Shown: positions 7,879 to 16,700 of the stretch, piece after piece
Position numbering within the stretch: position 1 is the first letter of the stretch
Layout: each line of letters starts with the position of its first letter
Source of the DNA: Candidatus Wolfebacteria bacterium
GTDB taxonomy: Bacteria; Patescibacteriota; Minisyncoccia; Phycocordibacterales; NVSU01
DNA length: 38,239 nt
Assembly: GCA_002401345.1 (NCBI GenBank)
Contig: NVSU01000001.1
Coordinates: 17,078 to 55,316 of the forward strand
Direction of reading: 5' to 3'
Position numbers and translations under genes: made by a program
The notes under the pieces: generated by a model
Databases searched by the model: none
Told to the model about the DNA's origin: nothing
Seen by the model: the letters and a program-made list of their open reading frames with translations, nothing else

Positions 7879-8289
7879 TTAATTTTTAAATAATATATTA
7901 ATGTCTTAATTCTTTTCTTTTGAACTTTTCGTAATTTTTGCAAAGATAAGTGTTAACTCATGAGCCTCTTTCCATAATTTCTTGCATTCATCTTTTTTGT
8001 CTTCATTTGCTTTTACAATCATTCTTAACCAATGTTTTGTCTCATTTGATTCTTTTCCGCATATTCGGATTTTATTCATAAAATCTTTTTTAGAACTTGC
8101 TTGGTTTGCTTCCATATAGTTTGCTCCTATACTTGTTGCCGATCTGATCATCTGATTTATGAGAGGTCTATTTAGATCATTTCTCTCGAGTGTCTTTATA
8201 AAATCAATGATAATTTCCCCAAATCTAGCAGTTCTTTCTTCTAAATCATAATTCATATATTGGAAATTGTAACATTATTTAAAAATTAA
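7879..8289. repeat. 16-bp perfect inverted repeats bracketing the four-helix-bundle gene
   Basis: TTAATTTTTAAATAAT at 7879-7894 is the exact reverse complement of ATTATTTAAAAATTAA at 8274-8289. They sit 11 bases beyond the stop and 17 bases before the start of the enclosed gene. The repeats are pure A/T, so chance is less negligible than the length suggests, but their symmetry around one gene is notable. Confidence 0.5.
7906..8256 (-). CDS. Four-helix-bundle protein of the 23S rRNA IVP (S23) family
   Basis: The 116-residue protein matches the four-helix-bundle family (PF05635/TIGR02436): an N-terminal LEERTARFGEIIIDFIKTL helix, then IRSATSIGANYMEANQASSKKDFMNKI and the ESNETKHWLRMI helix. The SATSIGANY-EA signature is diagnostic. 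Founding members are encoded inside intervening sequences of 23S rRNA genes and their role is unknown. Here there is no rRNA nearby; the gene stands between glyS and a surface protein inside perfect A/T inverted repeats, which suggests a small self-contained insertion cassette (inference). Confidence 0.9.
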   Translation of the reverse strand: MNYDLEERTARFGEIIIDFIKTLERNDLNRPLINQMIRSATSIGANYMEANQASSKKDFMNKIRICGKESNETKHWLRMIVKANEDKKDECKKLWKEAHELTLIFAKITKSSKEKN

Positions 8290-8308
8290 AAATTTGAAAT
8301 TAAAAATT

Positions 8309-10225
8309 TTATTGAACCACCCTGTCTTGAGGTGATGCAAATCCACTGTCATTTGTAAGTAGGGTGTTTAGTTGTCTCTTTGTGCTCCGAATAGTTGTAT
8401 TCGTAAATGTATCGCGACCTGAAAGTACTGTTTCAGAAATCAGCACTGGACTTGATCCAAGCTGTGAAAGAGATGGAAGAAATCCAATTTGGAATGATAC
8501 TTCTTTTGTGCCACCAAGTAATCCTGTTCCACTGTTTACTGTTCCTACATTCCATGTCACTTCTCTACTTAATGAATCAAATGTTACATTTTCAGATGAA
8601 GGAGATATTGCATTTACATATCGAATATATGAAGGAAGTGTAGCCTTTGCAGTCACTCCGGTAATACGATTAGAAGAATTCGTAAGATTCCATGTAATGG
8701 TATATGTCGTTTCAATATCGACTTTCGGTGGTAGAGGACCAGTGTTGGCGAATGGTCCGTCAAAGTAAAGTGCCTTTCCGGCAATTTGTAAATTAGAAGC
8801 TATTTTAACTATCTTAGTCTCTGTATTTATAACTTCTCTAGCAACAGAGCCAAGTGCCTCTCTTCCCCTAATGCTCACTTCAAGTACTATTTGTGGATTG
8901 GAAAGTATCGATCCTCCACTAAAGAGCGGTAATGAATTGAATGTAAAATCTACTGTGCCTCGTTCACCTGGATCGATTGATGCAAGCTGACCAAGCGAAT
9001 TTTGATCCCACGTAATAGTATTATTACTCGAACTATAAAATCCATTTTGCGGACGAACAGTATTTTTATCAAGTGCATTACCTGTAATTTTCACTTCTAT
9101 TTGTACATCATTTATTTCAGACTGAAGATTATTTGCCCACGCAATAGATCCTCTAATTTCAGACTGACTCGATACTGCATGTTCATCTTTATTTACATTG
9201 TTAATTAATAGTGCTGCTTCAATAAATGGACGAGTAATGGCAACTGTGTGTGAAAGTGAGTTAAATACCACACCAATTGCACTTGGGTCTTTAGAATCCT
9301 GATTTCCTGCAAATACTCGAAATGTTCGTTCTTCCCCGTCCTGTCCATTAATAATTCCTTTCACAGTGACTGTCTTGGATGTCCCCGGACTTACATCACC
9401 AAGATCCCACAAATTGTCCCTAAGCACTGGACTTGGAGAAGCACTTATAAACTCAAATCCTGGAGGATACTCAACTTTTAATCTCATGTCTTTAATAATC
9501 TCCTCGGCATTAAGTACTGTCTTTATTTTGAGTGTGACTTCCTGACTTGGACTCGTTTGCAGTGGTCCTTCGATAGAAAGAGACACGGGAGATGAACTGA
9601 TCGTCACTGGATAAATCTCCTCTCGAACAAAAATTGCATTAGAACCTTTCACTCTATATTCAAGTGTAATGCGCACGTCTTTTGTAGTATTTTGTTTTCC
9701 AAAAAGTACAATGTCTATATTTTCCGTCGCAGTCTTCCCTGGGTCAATGGTTCCCAGTGACACGCGAATTCGTTCAAAGTCTCCCTCTGTATCGCCTATT
9801 GACCCTTTAGGATATTCAATTAAAAGATCACTAAATTCCAGTGCGGCACTATTTCTATTCACGACATCTATCTGAAGCGCCAGTTCCTCTCCTCCGCTTG
9901 TAAATGCATTTCCAAGTACCTCAATATCAATATTTTTATTTGATACCGTATTAGATCCACTTAAGAACTTTATACCGGAAAATACTACTGCAACTCCTAG
10001 AAAAATAATTGAATAGATAAAAAACTTCTTAAAGAGTGAAGAATATTTAATACGAGATTTTTTCTTTTCTACTTTTGTTGCATCTTTCCAATCCGTAGGA
10101 ACCTCATGCTCATGTGGCTTGAGTACTTTTCTCTTCCTAGGCTGGATGCCACTTGTATCGGCCCTTTGATTGAGCTTTTTCTTTATATCTCGTATTCTAT
10201 TGGTTTTTTCATTTTCGTCAGCCAT
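8309..10225 (-). CDS. Membrane-anchored surface protein with repeated beta-sandwich (DUF11-like) domains
   Basis: From the ATG at 10225 the protein has 638 residues. About 70 polar, Lys/Arg-rich cytoplasmic residues (KKKLNQRADTSGIQPRKRK) precede one membrane helix (FFIYSIIFLGVAVVFSGI). The rest is exported and Ser/Thr/Asn-rich with at least four beta-sandwich units marked by phrases such as VEYPPGFEFISASPSP...WDLGDVSPG, ITWDQNSLGQLASIDPGERGTV and ATLPSYIRYVNAISPSSENVTF...VTWNVGTV, typical of DUF11/CARDB-like domains. It is probably a cell-surface stalk or adhesion protein. The in-frame start at 10255 is less likely as it enters the upstream terminator region. No sortase signal or enzyme motif is seen. 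Confidence 0.75.
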   Translation of the reverse strand: MADENEKTNRIRDIKKKLNQRADTSGIQPRKRKVLKPHEHEVPTDWKDATKVEKKKSRIKYSSLFKKFFIYSIIFLGVAVVFSGIKFLSGSNTVSNKNIDIEVLGNAFTSGGEELALQIDVVNRNSAALEFSDLLIEYPKGSIGDTEGDFERIRVSLGTIDPGKTATENIDIVLFGKQNTTKDVRITLEYRVKGSNAIFVREEIYPVTISSSPVSLSIEGPLQTSPSQEVTLKIKTVLNAEEIIKDMRLKVEYPPGFEFISASPSPVLRDNLWDLGDVSPGTSKTVTVKGIINGQDGEERTFRVFAGNQDSKDPSAIGVVFNSLSHTVAITRPFIEAALLINNVNKDEHAVSSQSEIRGSIAWANNLQSEINDVQIEVKITGNALDKNTVRPQNGFYSSSNNTITWDQNSLGQLASIDPGERGTVDFTFNSLPLFSGGSILSNPQIVLEVSIRGREALGSVAREVINTETKIVKIASNLQIAGKALYFDGPFANTGPLPPKVDIETTYTITWNLTNSSNRITGVTAKATLPSYIRYVNAISPSSENVTFDSLSREVTWNVGTVNSGTGLLGGTKEVSFQIGFLPSLSQLGSSPVLISETVLSGRDTFTNTTIRSTKRQLNTLLTNDSGFASPQDRVVQ

Positions 10226-10255
10226 TGTAGTACTCAGTATATATATTTTCGACAA

Positions 10256-10292
10256 ATAAAAAAAGCCCTTTCTGTCTGCAACAGAAAGGGCT
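10256..10292 (-). terminator. Terminator of the secreted protein gene at 10316
   Basis: AGCCCTTTCTG and CAGAAAGGGCT form an 11-bp stem; on the minus strand a seven-T run follows. It lies between two minus-strand genes and separates their transcripts. Confidence 0.88.
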
Positions 10293-10315
10293 CAATTGTT
10301 AGAAAATGAAGCACA

Positions 10316-11782
10316 TCAACTTGCAGGATTAAATCGCTTATCCAAATAAGCCATGATTTTATCTCTACTCATTTTTCTTGCCTTTTTCAATGACCACCCT
10401 CTTATTTCATTCACCTTCGGACCATCGATTATGTCTTTTTCTTTCATCTTTTCCTCAGATGTCAAAAATGCAACAAACCTCGTAAGCTCATAGGTAGAAT
10501 ATGCATTATAATAATACTTTTCATCGTATGTCTCTCGAGCTTTAAGATCATCCACAGAAAGTTCTTTAGATAAAAGCTTGTGATTCAATGTGTTGTGGGC
10601 TTTTATCTGAAATGCCTGATTTTGATACCAGCTTACCGCAGCCGAGCTAAGCAATAGTTTAGTATTAAGCGAACTAAAATCATGGTCAAGAGAAGCTATA
10701 TACGCTTTTGTAATAATATCTGGATACTTTTCCAGCTCCTTTGTTGAAACCATATCTACTAATTGCTCAAGACTCAATGAATCAAAATTTGCTATTAGTA
10801 ATAGTTTTCTCGCCTCATCTGTAATAATCGGTGAGACTCTCTGATATGAATCCAGTAACATAATCAAATAAGGAATCTTCAGATTGTCAGATTTCTCAAG
10901 CTCATAAAAACAGTTACGCTGTATCGCATAAAAATCATTCAGAAGACTATCATCTTTAGACAAACGTTTTCCAATGCGCATACGAATCACTGTCTTCATA
11001 TCATCCGCAAGAATGCACACGTCATCAGTCTGCGCTTTCTTCCATACACTACCTGCATGTTGCGGATAATGATTAATAAAATATGCGACACCCGATGAAG
11101 CTATAGGTCTTTCCATTCTCATTTCAAATGCTCTTTGATGAAACTTTGATGAGTCAGGAAAAAACTTCACTAACCATTCAAGATCAGAATTATTTCCTTT
11201 TTCTACGAGAAGATCAAATACACGCTGATGAAAGTTGCTAAAAGATTTCTCCTTTATAATACTTCTCAATTCCTTCCGATTCCAGCTATCTATCTTTCCT
11301 CGGGCTTCATTAATAGAAACAATGTGTGACACTATCGTATCTGCTTTCTCTTCTACATTTCTAGCAATAGGGAGCAACACATCTCTCGAGATCTGATAAG
11401 ATAAAACGTAGTCTCTGAAATCAGGCGTAACTTCTATAAGTAGATCCAAAAATCTCTCTCCATATGATGTCTTCATAAGTCGCGGACCTCGTTTCAAATA
11501 ATGATCTCTACTTCCACCAACTTTGCTACACAAATACATGCAACGCATTACAAACTTTCCAAAAGCTCGCTCAGCTTCCGGGTCATCTTTCTCAATCATA
11601 AGTATGAGCTCGTTATCTGATGCTTCTTCCCAAAAAGATTGTGGAATCGGCTGACATACCTCAATATAAGGTACATCTGACTCAATAGTTATTCTATCAT
11701 TGTGTGTGGTGTCATTTTGGCCTATTACCAAGGAAGTCCACATAAGTCCAATACCAATAAATAGGGTTATTATTGCTCTCAT
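10316..11782 (-). CDS. Exported hypothetical protein, helical
   Basis: The 488-residue protein starts with a signal peptide (MRAIITLFIGIGLMWTSLVIGQ) from the ATG at 11782; a TTG at 11788 is a less likely start. The mature part is rich in short helical segments with spaced aromatic and leucine residues and repeats the phrase FHQRVFDLLVEKG / FHQRAFEMRMER about 30 residues apart, suggesting helical (TPR/HEAT-like) repeats. I recognise no family and see no catalytic motif. It is flanked by its own promoter and terminator, so it is monocistronic. It may be a periplasmic or surface scaffold (weak inference). Confidence 0.65.
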   Translation of the reverse strand: MRAIITLFIGIGLMWTSLVIGQNDTTHNDRITIESDVPYIEVCQPIPQSFWEEASDNELILMIEKDDPEAERAFGKFVMRCMYLCSKVGGSRDHYLKRGPRLMKTSYGERFLDLLIEVTPDFRDYVLSYQISRDVLLPIARNVEEKADTIVSHIVSINEARGKIDSWNRKELRSIIKEKSFSNFHQRVFDLLVEKGNNSDLEWLVKFFPDSSKFHQRAFEMRMERPIASSGVAYFINHYPQHAGSVWKKAQTDDVCILADDMKTVIRMRIGKRLSKDDSLLNDFYAIQRNCFYELEKSDNLKIPYLIMLLDSYQRVSPIITDEARKLLLIANFDSLSLEQLVDMVSTKELEKYPDIITKAYIASLDHDFSSLNTKLLLSSAAVSWYQNQAFQIKAHNTLNHKLLSKELSVDDLKARETYDEKYYYNAYSTYELTRFVAFLTSEEKMKEKDIIDGPKVNEIRGWSLKKARKMSRDKIMAYLDKRFNPAS

Positions 11783-11827
11783 TTTCAAATATTTAATTGT
11801 GAAAAACTAGATTTATTACTATATCAA

Positions 11828-11855
11828 ATAATACCGTAATATCTCCAAAAGTCAA
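11828..11855 (-). promoter_or_regulatory. Promoter of the exported helical protein
   Basis: Minus strand TTGACT (11855-11850), 16-base spacer, TATTAT (11833-11828), 45 bases before the ATG. Confidence 0.6.
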
Positions 11856-11870
11856 TGTATATTGAGCTTT

Positions 11871-12458
11871 TTAGAGATGAGTCTCTTTGAGAGATTTGTT
11901 GATGTGAGCGGCAATACTCTTTCGTGCAGGGTAAATTCGCTCGATAAGATTCTTTGTAAGCTCGAGGGTTGTAAGGGCCTCAATATTTTTAATATCACCA
12001 ATATATCCGAGATGATACATAATTCGGAGTACAGTTAAGAGTTCTACATTTTTTGCTTGATCATTGGTTAATAATGGATCTTGTAGGTAAAGAAAAGATT
12101 CTATAACACTTGCATATAGTAATTCATTTTTTTCTTCTCCCTGACAAAGACGCTCGAGTAGACGAGAAATATTTGCAATAACTTCTGTAGCGTATGTATT
12201 GTGCGATGAAGATACCAGTGGTTGGATTTTAGATGCAGTGGTCACTCTCCATACTTCCCTTCCACGAACAAAATCAATATTCGCATACGATAGGTCTTGC
12301 AAACTATATCGGAGTTTCGATTCAAGTTTTCTAATTCCCTGAGCTGTTGCTCGAATCACGCCGAGTTCCTTTGTAAACACAGTTAAAAAACGATCAGACT
12401 CTCGGGTATCTTTACTCGACAATACTATTCCCTCTGTATGAAATATTTTATGTGACAT
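11871..12458 (-). CDS. recO: DNA repair protein RecO
   Basis: RecO promotes annealing of SSB-coated DNA and loads RecA with RecR. The N-terminal OB-fold is clear: TEGIVLSSKDTRESDRFLTVFTKELG, then ATAQGIRKLESKLRYSLQDLSYANIDFV. The helical C-terminal domain (LLERLCQGEENELLY-like stretch) ends at residue 195, some 45 residues shorter than E. coli RecO, and lacks the CxxC zinc-binding cysteines found in many RecO proteins. It is the last gene of a minus-strand series after ileS, the SGNH hydrolase and the RBBP9-like hydrolase, starting 5 bases after the previous stop. Confidence 0.9.
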   Translation of the reverse strand: MSHKIFHTEGIVLSSKDTRESDRFLTVFTKELGVIRATAQGIRKLESKLRYSLQDLSYANIDFVRGREVWRVTTASKIQPLVSSSHNTYATEVIANISRLLERLCQGEEKNELLYASVIESFLYLQDPLLTNDQAKNVELLTVLRIMYHLGYIGDIKNIEALTTLELTKNLIERIYPARKSIAAHINKSLKETHL

Positions 12459-12463
12459 GATAA

Positions 12464-13039
12464 TTATAGTTGAGAAATTTCTAATATGCTTTCAAGGACA
12501 CTCGGTAATTCTGTAACTCCATCACCTTCTGTAAAGTGACCTTTATTGTGTTCAACAATAACTTTCGCATGAAGTTTTTTTTCAAACTTCTCTTTAGTTA
12601 TATCAAGGGGAACGTCTTCATCATTATCAGATAAGATTGTTATGAATTTATTTGATGTCGCACGTACCATCTCAAAGTTTATCGGTAACTGCAACCAAGG
12701 TTCGGTAACTTCTCTTTCCCTACCAATAACGACATCTGTTAAATCAAAATATCCCGCCACAAAAACTGCTCCACCTATTTTCTTATTGTTTTTTTGTAGA
12801 AAATGAATAATGGCTAAACATCCTATACTATGACCAACAAAATATGTCTCTTCATTGAGCACTGGAGTGACTTCCATTAGTGCAGAAATCCACTCATCAA
12901 AATTTGAAACCTCAGAATTGGGCATTACAGGTGAGATAACATCAAAATCACGATTATTAAGTTCGTTTGTGAGCCATGGAAACCAATGACTCTGTGGATC
13001 TCCTTCCCATCCATGAACCAGAATTACTCTTTTTTTCAT
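12464..13039 (-). CDS. RBBP9/YdeN-like serine hydrolase
   Basis: The 191-residue alpha/beta hydrolase begins VILVHGWEGDPQSHWFPWL, the typical RBBP9/YdeN (PF06821) N-terminus with its HGWxG oxyanion-site motif. The nucleophile elbow GHSIG follows in YFVGHSIGCLAIIHFL, the acid is probably Asp in ILSDNDEDVP, and the histidine is in NKGHFTEGDG. The members are small intracellular hydrolases of uncertain substrate. It sits between the SGNH hydrolase and recO in a closely packed series, so two esterase-like folds are next to each other; no shared substrate can be deduced. Confidence 0.88.
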   Translation of the reverse strand: MKKRVILVHGWEGDPQSHWFPWLTNELNNRDFDVISPVMPNSEVSNFDEWISALMEVTPVLNEETYFVGHSIGCLAIIHFLQKNNKKIGGAVFVAGYFDLTDVVIGREREVTEPWLQLPINFEMVRATSNKFITILSDNDEDVPLDITKEKFEKKLHAKVIVEHNKGHFTEGDGVTELPSVLESILEISQL

Positions 13040-13053
13040 ATACTATTTCTTAA

Positions 13054-13794
13054 TTAATAATCTGGATATTTTTTATTATTGTCTAATAAACCTTCTAAAA
13101 ACTTATCCGCATCAAAATTAATGTCGAAAACTTCTTTAAGTAAGATCTTTGCAACTATTGCATTTCCATATTTATTATAATGCACATAATCTATATCCCC
13201 GGGTTTCAATCGTAAACTCTCATTCCCCTCTGGCTCTATCAATGTGTAAGACTTTTCAATAGCGTCTCTTGGAAATAAGGCAAACAAATCAACAAATACA
13301 AAATTTTTATTATTAATAAAGCTTTTTGCTATCTTATTTTCATTTTTTATATGCTCCATCATTTTTATATTTTCTTCTGACTTCAAAGATGGTATATAAG
13401 TCGAGAAAACAACCTTTATAGAATTATTAAGAGATTGTTGTATAAGTTCTTTAATATTCTCAATTGTGGTTCTGCTATTCACACCAAAACGAACATCATT
13501 TTTACCGGCACTCAGAAATATAAGATATGGTTTCTTATCTAAGACAAGTTCTTGAAATCTATCCAACAGATCACCTGAAGTTGCACCATCAAGTCCTAAA
13601 TTTAAAGTGTGGAGATTCCACAATTTATTTATATCTTCAATATTATCTTCGAGTTCTGCTTTTAACACATATCTAATAATTTCTCCCCAATTTGGAAAGA
13701 TATTTTCAAAACTTGTGGTTGAAGGACCATAATAAATAATATCTGTTTGAATATTGTTTACTACACGATTTTTAATTTCATCAAAAAAGTTCAT
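13054..13794 (-). CDS. SGNH/GDSL-type esterase
   Basis: All four SGNH blocks are visible in this 246-residue protein: the serine in YYGPSTTSFEN, the glycine in TLNLGLDGATSGDLL, the asparagine in IFLSAGKNDVRFG and the terminal DIDYVHYNKYGN with the catalytic Asp-x-x-His. It lacks a signal peptide, so it is predicted cytoplasmic. Members deacylate lipids, sugars or peptides; the substrate is not evident. It begins 3 bases after the ileS stop and is probably translationally coupled to ileS. Confidence 0.85.
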   Translation of the reverse strand: MNFFDEIKNRVVNNIQTDIIYYGPSTTSFENIFPNWGEIIRYVLKAELEDNIEDINKLWNLHTLNLGLDGATSGDLLDRFQELVLDKKPYLIFLSAGKNDVRFGVNSRTTIENIKELIQQSLNNSIKVVFSTYIPSLKSEENIKMMEHIKNENKIAKSFINNKNFVFVDLFALFPRDAIEKSYTLIEPEGNESLRLKPGDIDYVHYNKYGNAIVAKILLKEVFDINFDADKFLEGLLDNNKKYPDY

Positions 13795-13797
13795 ACG

Positions 13798-16700
13798 TTA
13801 TTTCTTAATTGAGATTTTATATACGTGATCATCGATAGGTATTTCATATCCGTCTGAGACTGATCCATATGCAATATCTTTTGCTTGAACTGATTTCTTT
13901 AATTCCTCCTTATTAGTTTCAACGAGCTCTTTTCCTTTTTCGTCTACATCAACAGTAAGTACAATTACATCATTCGTATTAAGTCCTTCTTTCTTTCGTG
14001 CATCTTGAATTCCTCGAAGAAGCTCCCTAAAGTCACCCTCTTTTTTGAGCGCAGGAGTAATGGCAGTCACAAGTTGAACTTCCTCTTCAATGGTTGAGGA
14101 AAATTCTACTTCTTTTATATTCACCTCATCTTTTATGAGGTCTATATATTGGTCCGACAATGCAACACCCTTAACCACAAGCTGTTGAAGTGGCTGACGG
14201 ACCTTGATTCCCGCTTTCTGTCGAGCTTCAAGACCAAGTGACACTATTTCTCGCACTCGTCTCATGTGTGTGAGTACTTTATCTTCCTTATTCTTAGTGA
14301 GGAATGAAAATATTTTTCCTAATGCAGATGATCCTGTAGTCTGTGGCCATTTTTCAAGATGAACACTCTCGCTACACTCAGGACCTTTAACTCTTTGAAA
14401 TATAGCTTCTGAAATAAATGGAATAGTCGGAGCAATTGCCTTTGAGAATTCCTTCAGTACAAACTGAGTCACCATCAATGCTGATGCTTTATCCTTTTCA
14501 TCATCCCCTTTATACCTATCTCGTGACCGACGTATGTACCATGTTGAAAGATCATCTACAAAATCTTCTATGGGTCGAGAGGCCTTATCAAATTCATAAT
14601 TATCTAGACCCTTTTCTATTTCTTTAATAGTTTCATTGAGCCGAGCAAGAATCCATACATCAAGTATATTTTCACTCACAGTCATTTTCTCAGAGGACAC
14701 AGTATCTGCATACATTTCATAAAATGAGAGTACATTCCAAAGGCGATTCATTACTTTATTTAATACTTCTTGAATATTCTTCTCAGACAAACCTACCTCC
14801 TCTCCACGGACTGCAGGTGAATTCATTAAAAATAATCTCAATGCATCTGCACCATACTTATCTACAACAACTCTGAGATCCGGATAATTTTTGAGTCGCT
14901 TACTCATCTTACGACCATCTTCGGCTAGTATAAGTCCATTCACTACAACATTCTTAAATGCAGTATCATCAAAGAGTGCAGTCGAGAGCACAAGAAGATT
15001 ATAAAACCATCCACGTGTCTGATCTAATCCTTCTGCAATAAAGTCTGATGGAAATCGTTTATGAAATCTCTCTTTATTCTCAAAAGGATAATGAAGCGAT
15101 GCATAAGGCATGGAACCTGATTCAAACCAACAATCAAACACGGCGTCGATACGGTTCATTGTTCCCCCGCATGAGCACGAAAGATGCACATTATCAATAT
15201 ATGGTCTATGAAGATCTAACTCATAGTGTTGATCATGAGGTAATACTGCAAAAGGTAACTCTCTAAATTCTGAAGTACGAATAAAATCATCTCGTCCCTC
15301 TTTTATTTCAGCCGTCTGATCTTTATTGAGACCTTTACTTCCTGCTTCCATCATCCATACAGGATACTCGTGACAAATAATAAGAATATTCTTATCGTGC
15401 TCTTTTTCATTAAGTTCATAGAGAAAGTCCATCACACGCTTCTTTACATCAAGTAGATTCTCTCCTCCTTCTGGTCGTTTTGTGATTTTTTCTCTGGTAG
15501 ATGAAAAATGTGATCTGTATTCCTCAATATTTTTCATATTGAATACTCCTGTATCAATTTCTTTAATACGGTCATCGTATACAATATCATCAGATGAAAT
15601 ACCAAGTTGCTCTGCTACAATCTCGGCGGTTTGTTTTGCTCGTAAAAATGGTGAAGAAATAATTATATCTATTCCCCCATCGGGTGGATTGTTTTTAAGA
15701 CGCAGTGCAGATGCGTGGACTTCTTTTTTTCCCTCTTCGGTTAGAGAAGTTTGATTTTCAATTTTTGAACTTACAATTCCATCTCTATTGCTCTCTGCTC
15801 CACCATGTCGCATCACAGTATATGTATTATTTGATTGTGGAAGGTGTGCCTGTAGGTCTTCAATTCCTCCAATGACAGTTTGTGTCTCACATGAGTCACA
15901 TTGCCATACTGGAAATGGAGCACCCCAGAAACGTGACCTTGAAATTGCCCAGTCTCGTGCACCTTCAAGCCATTTTCCAAAGCGACCATCACGGATATGT
16001 TCAGGAATCCAATTTGTTTTCTTATTGTTTGCCAAAAGTTTATCAACGAGGTCTGTAACTCTAATAAACCACGAGCTCGAAGCATAATTCAAAAGCGGTG
16101 TCTCACACCTCCAGCAATGCGGGTAGGAGTGGACAATCTTTTTCTTTGCAAAGAGCTTATTCGAATGAGCGAGGAATTTAATAATCTCAATATCAGCAGA
16201 CTGTGGCTCATCCTTTGGTTTCACTGACTGACCAATAAAATCTTTCACTTCATCCTTGAATACTCCGCCTGTGGTGACGTGCTGAATAAACGGAAGCTTT
16301 TCCTTTTTCCCAAGTGTCATATCATCATCCCCAAATGCAGGAGCAATGTGCACTATTCCAGTACCATCCTCAACTGTTACAAAATCTGCCGCATATACCT
16401 TCCATCCATTTTCTCTATTCTCTAAGTCACTCTGAGTAGAATAGTAATCAAAAAGAGGTGTATATGACTTTCCTATGAGATCTTCAGTTTTTACTTCTCC
16501 AATAACTGTATACTCTTCTTCAATTACATTTAAAAGATTTTTCGCCAAAATAAAATTCTCATTACCTATTTTTATTTTTACGTATTCAAAATCCTTCCCT
16601 ATTGCGAGTGCGGCATTCCCTGGAAGTGTCCACGGAGTAGTCGTCCATGCAAGTAAAAAAGTTTTTGGTTCGCCTGCCCCGTTAGAAGTAGGTTCTTTTT

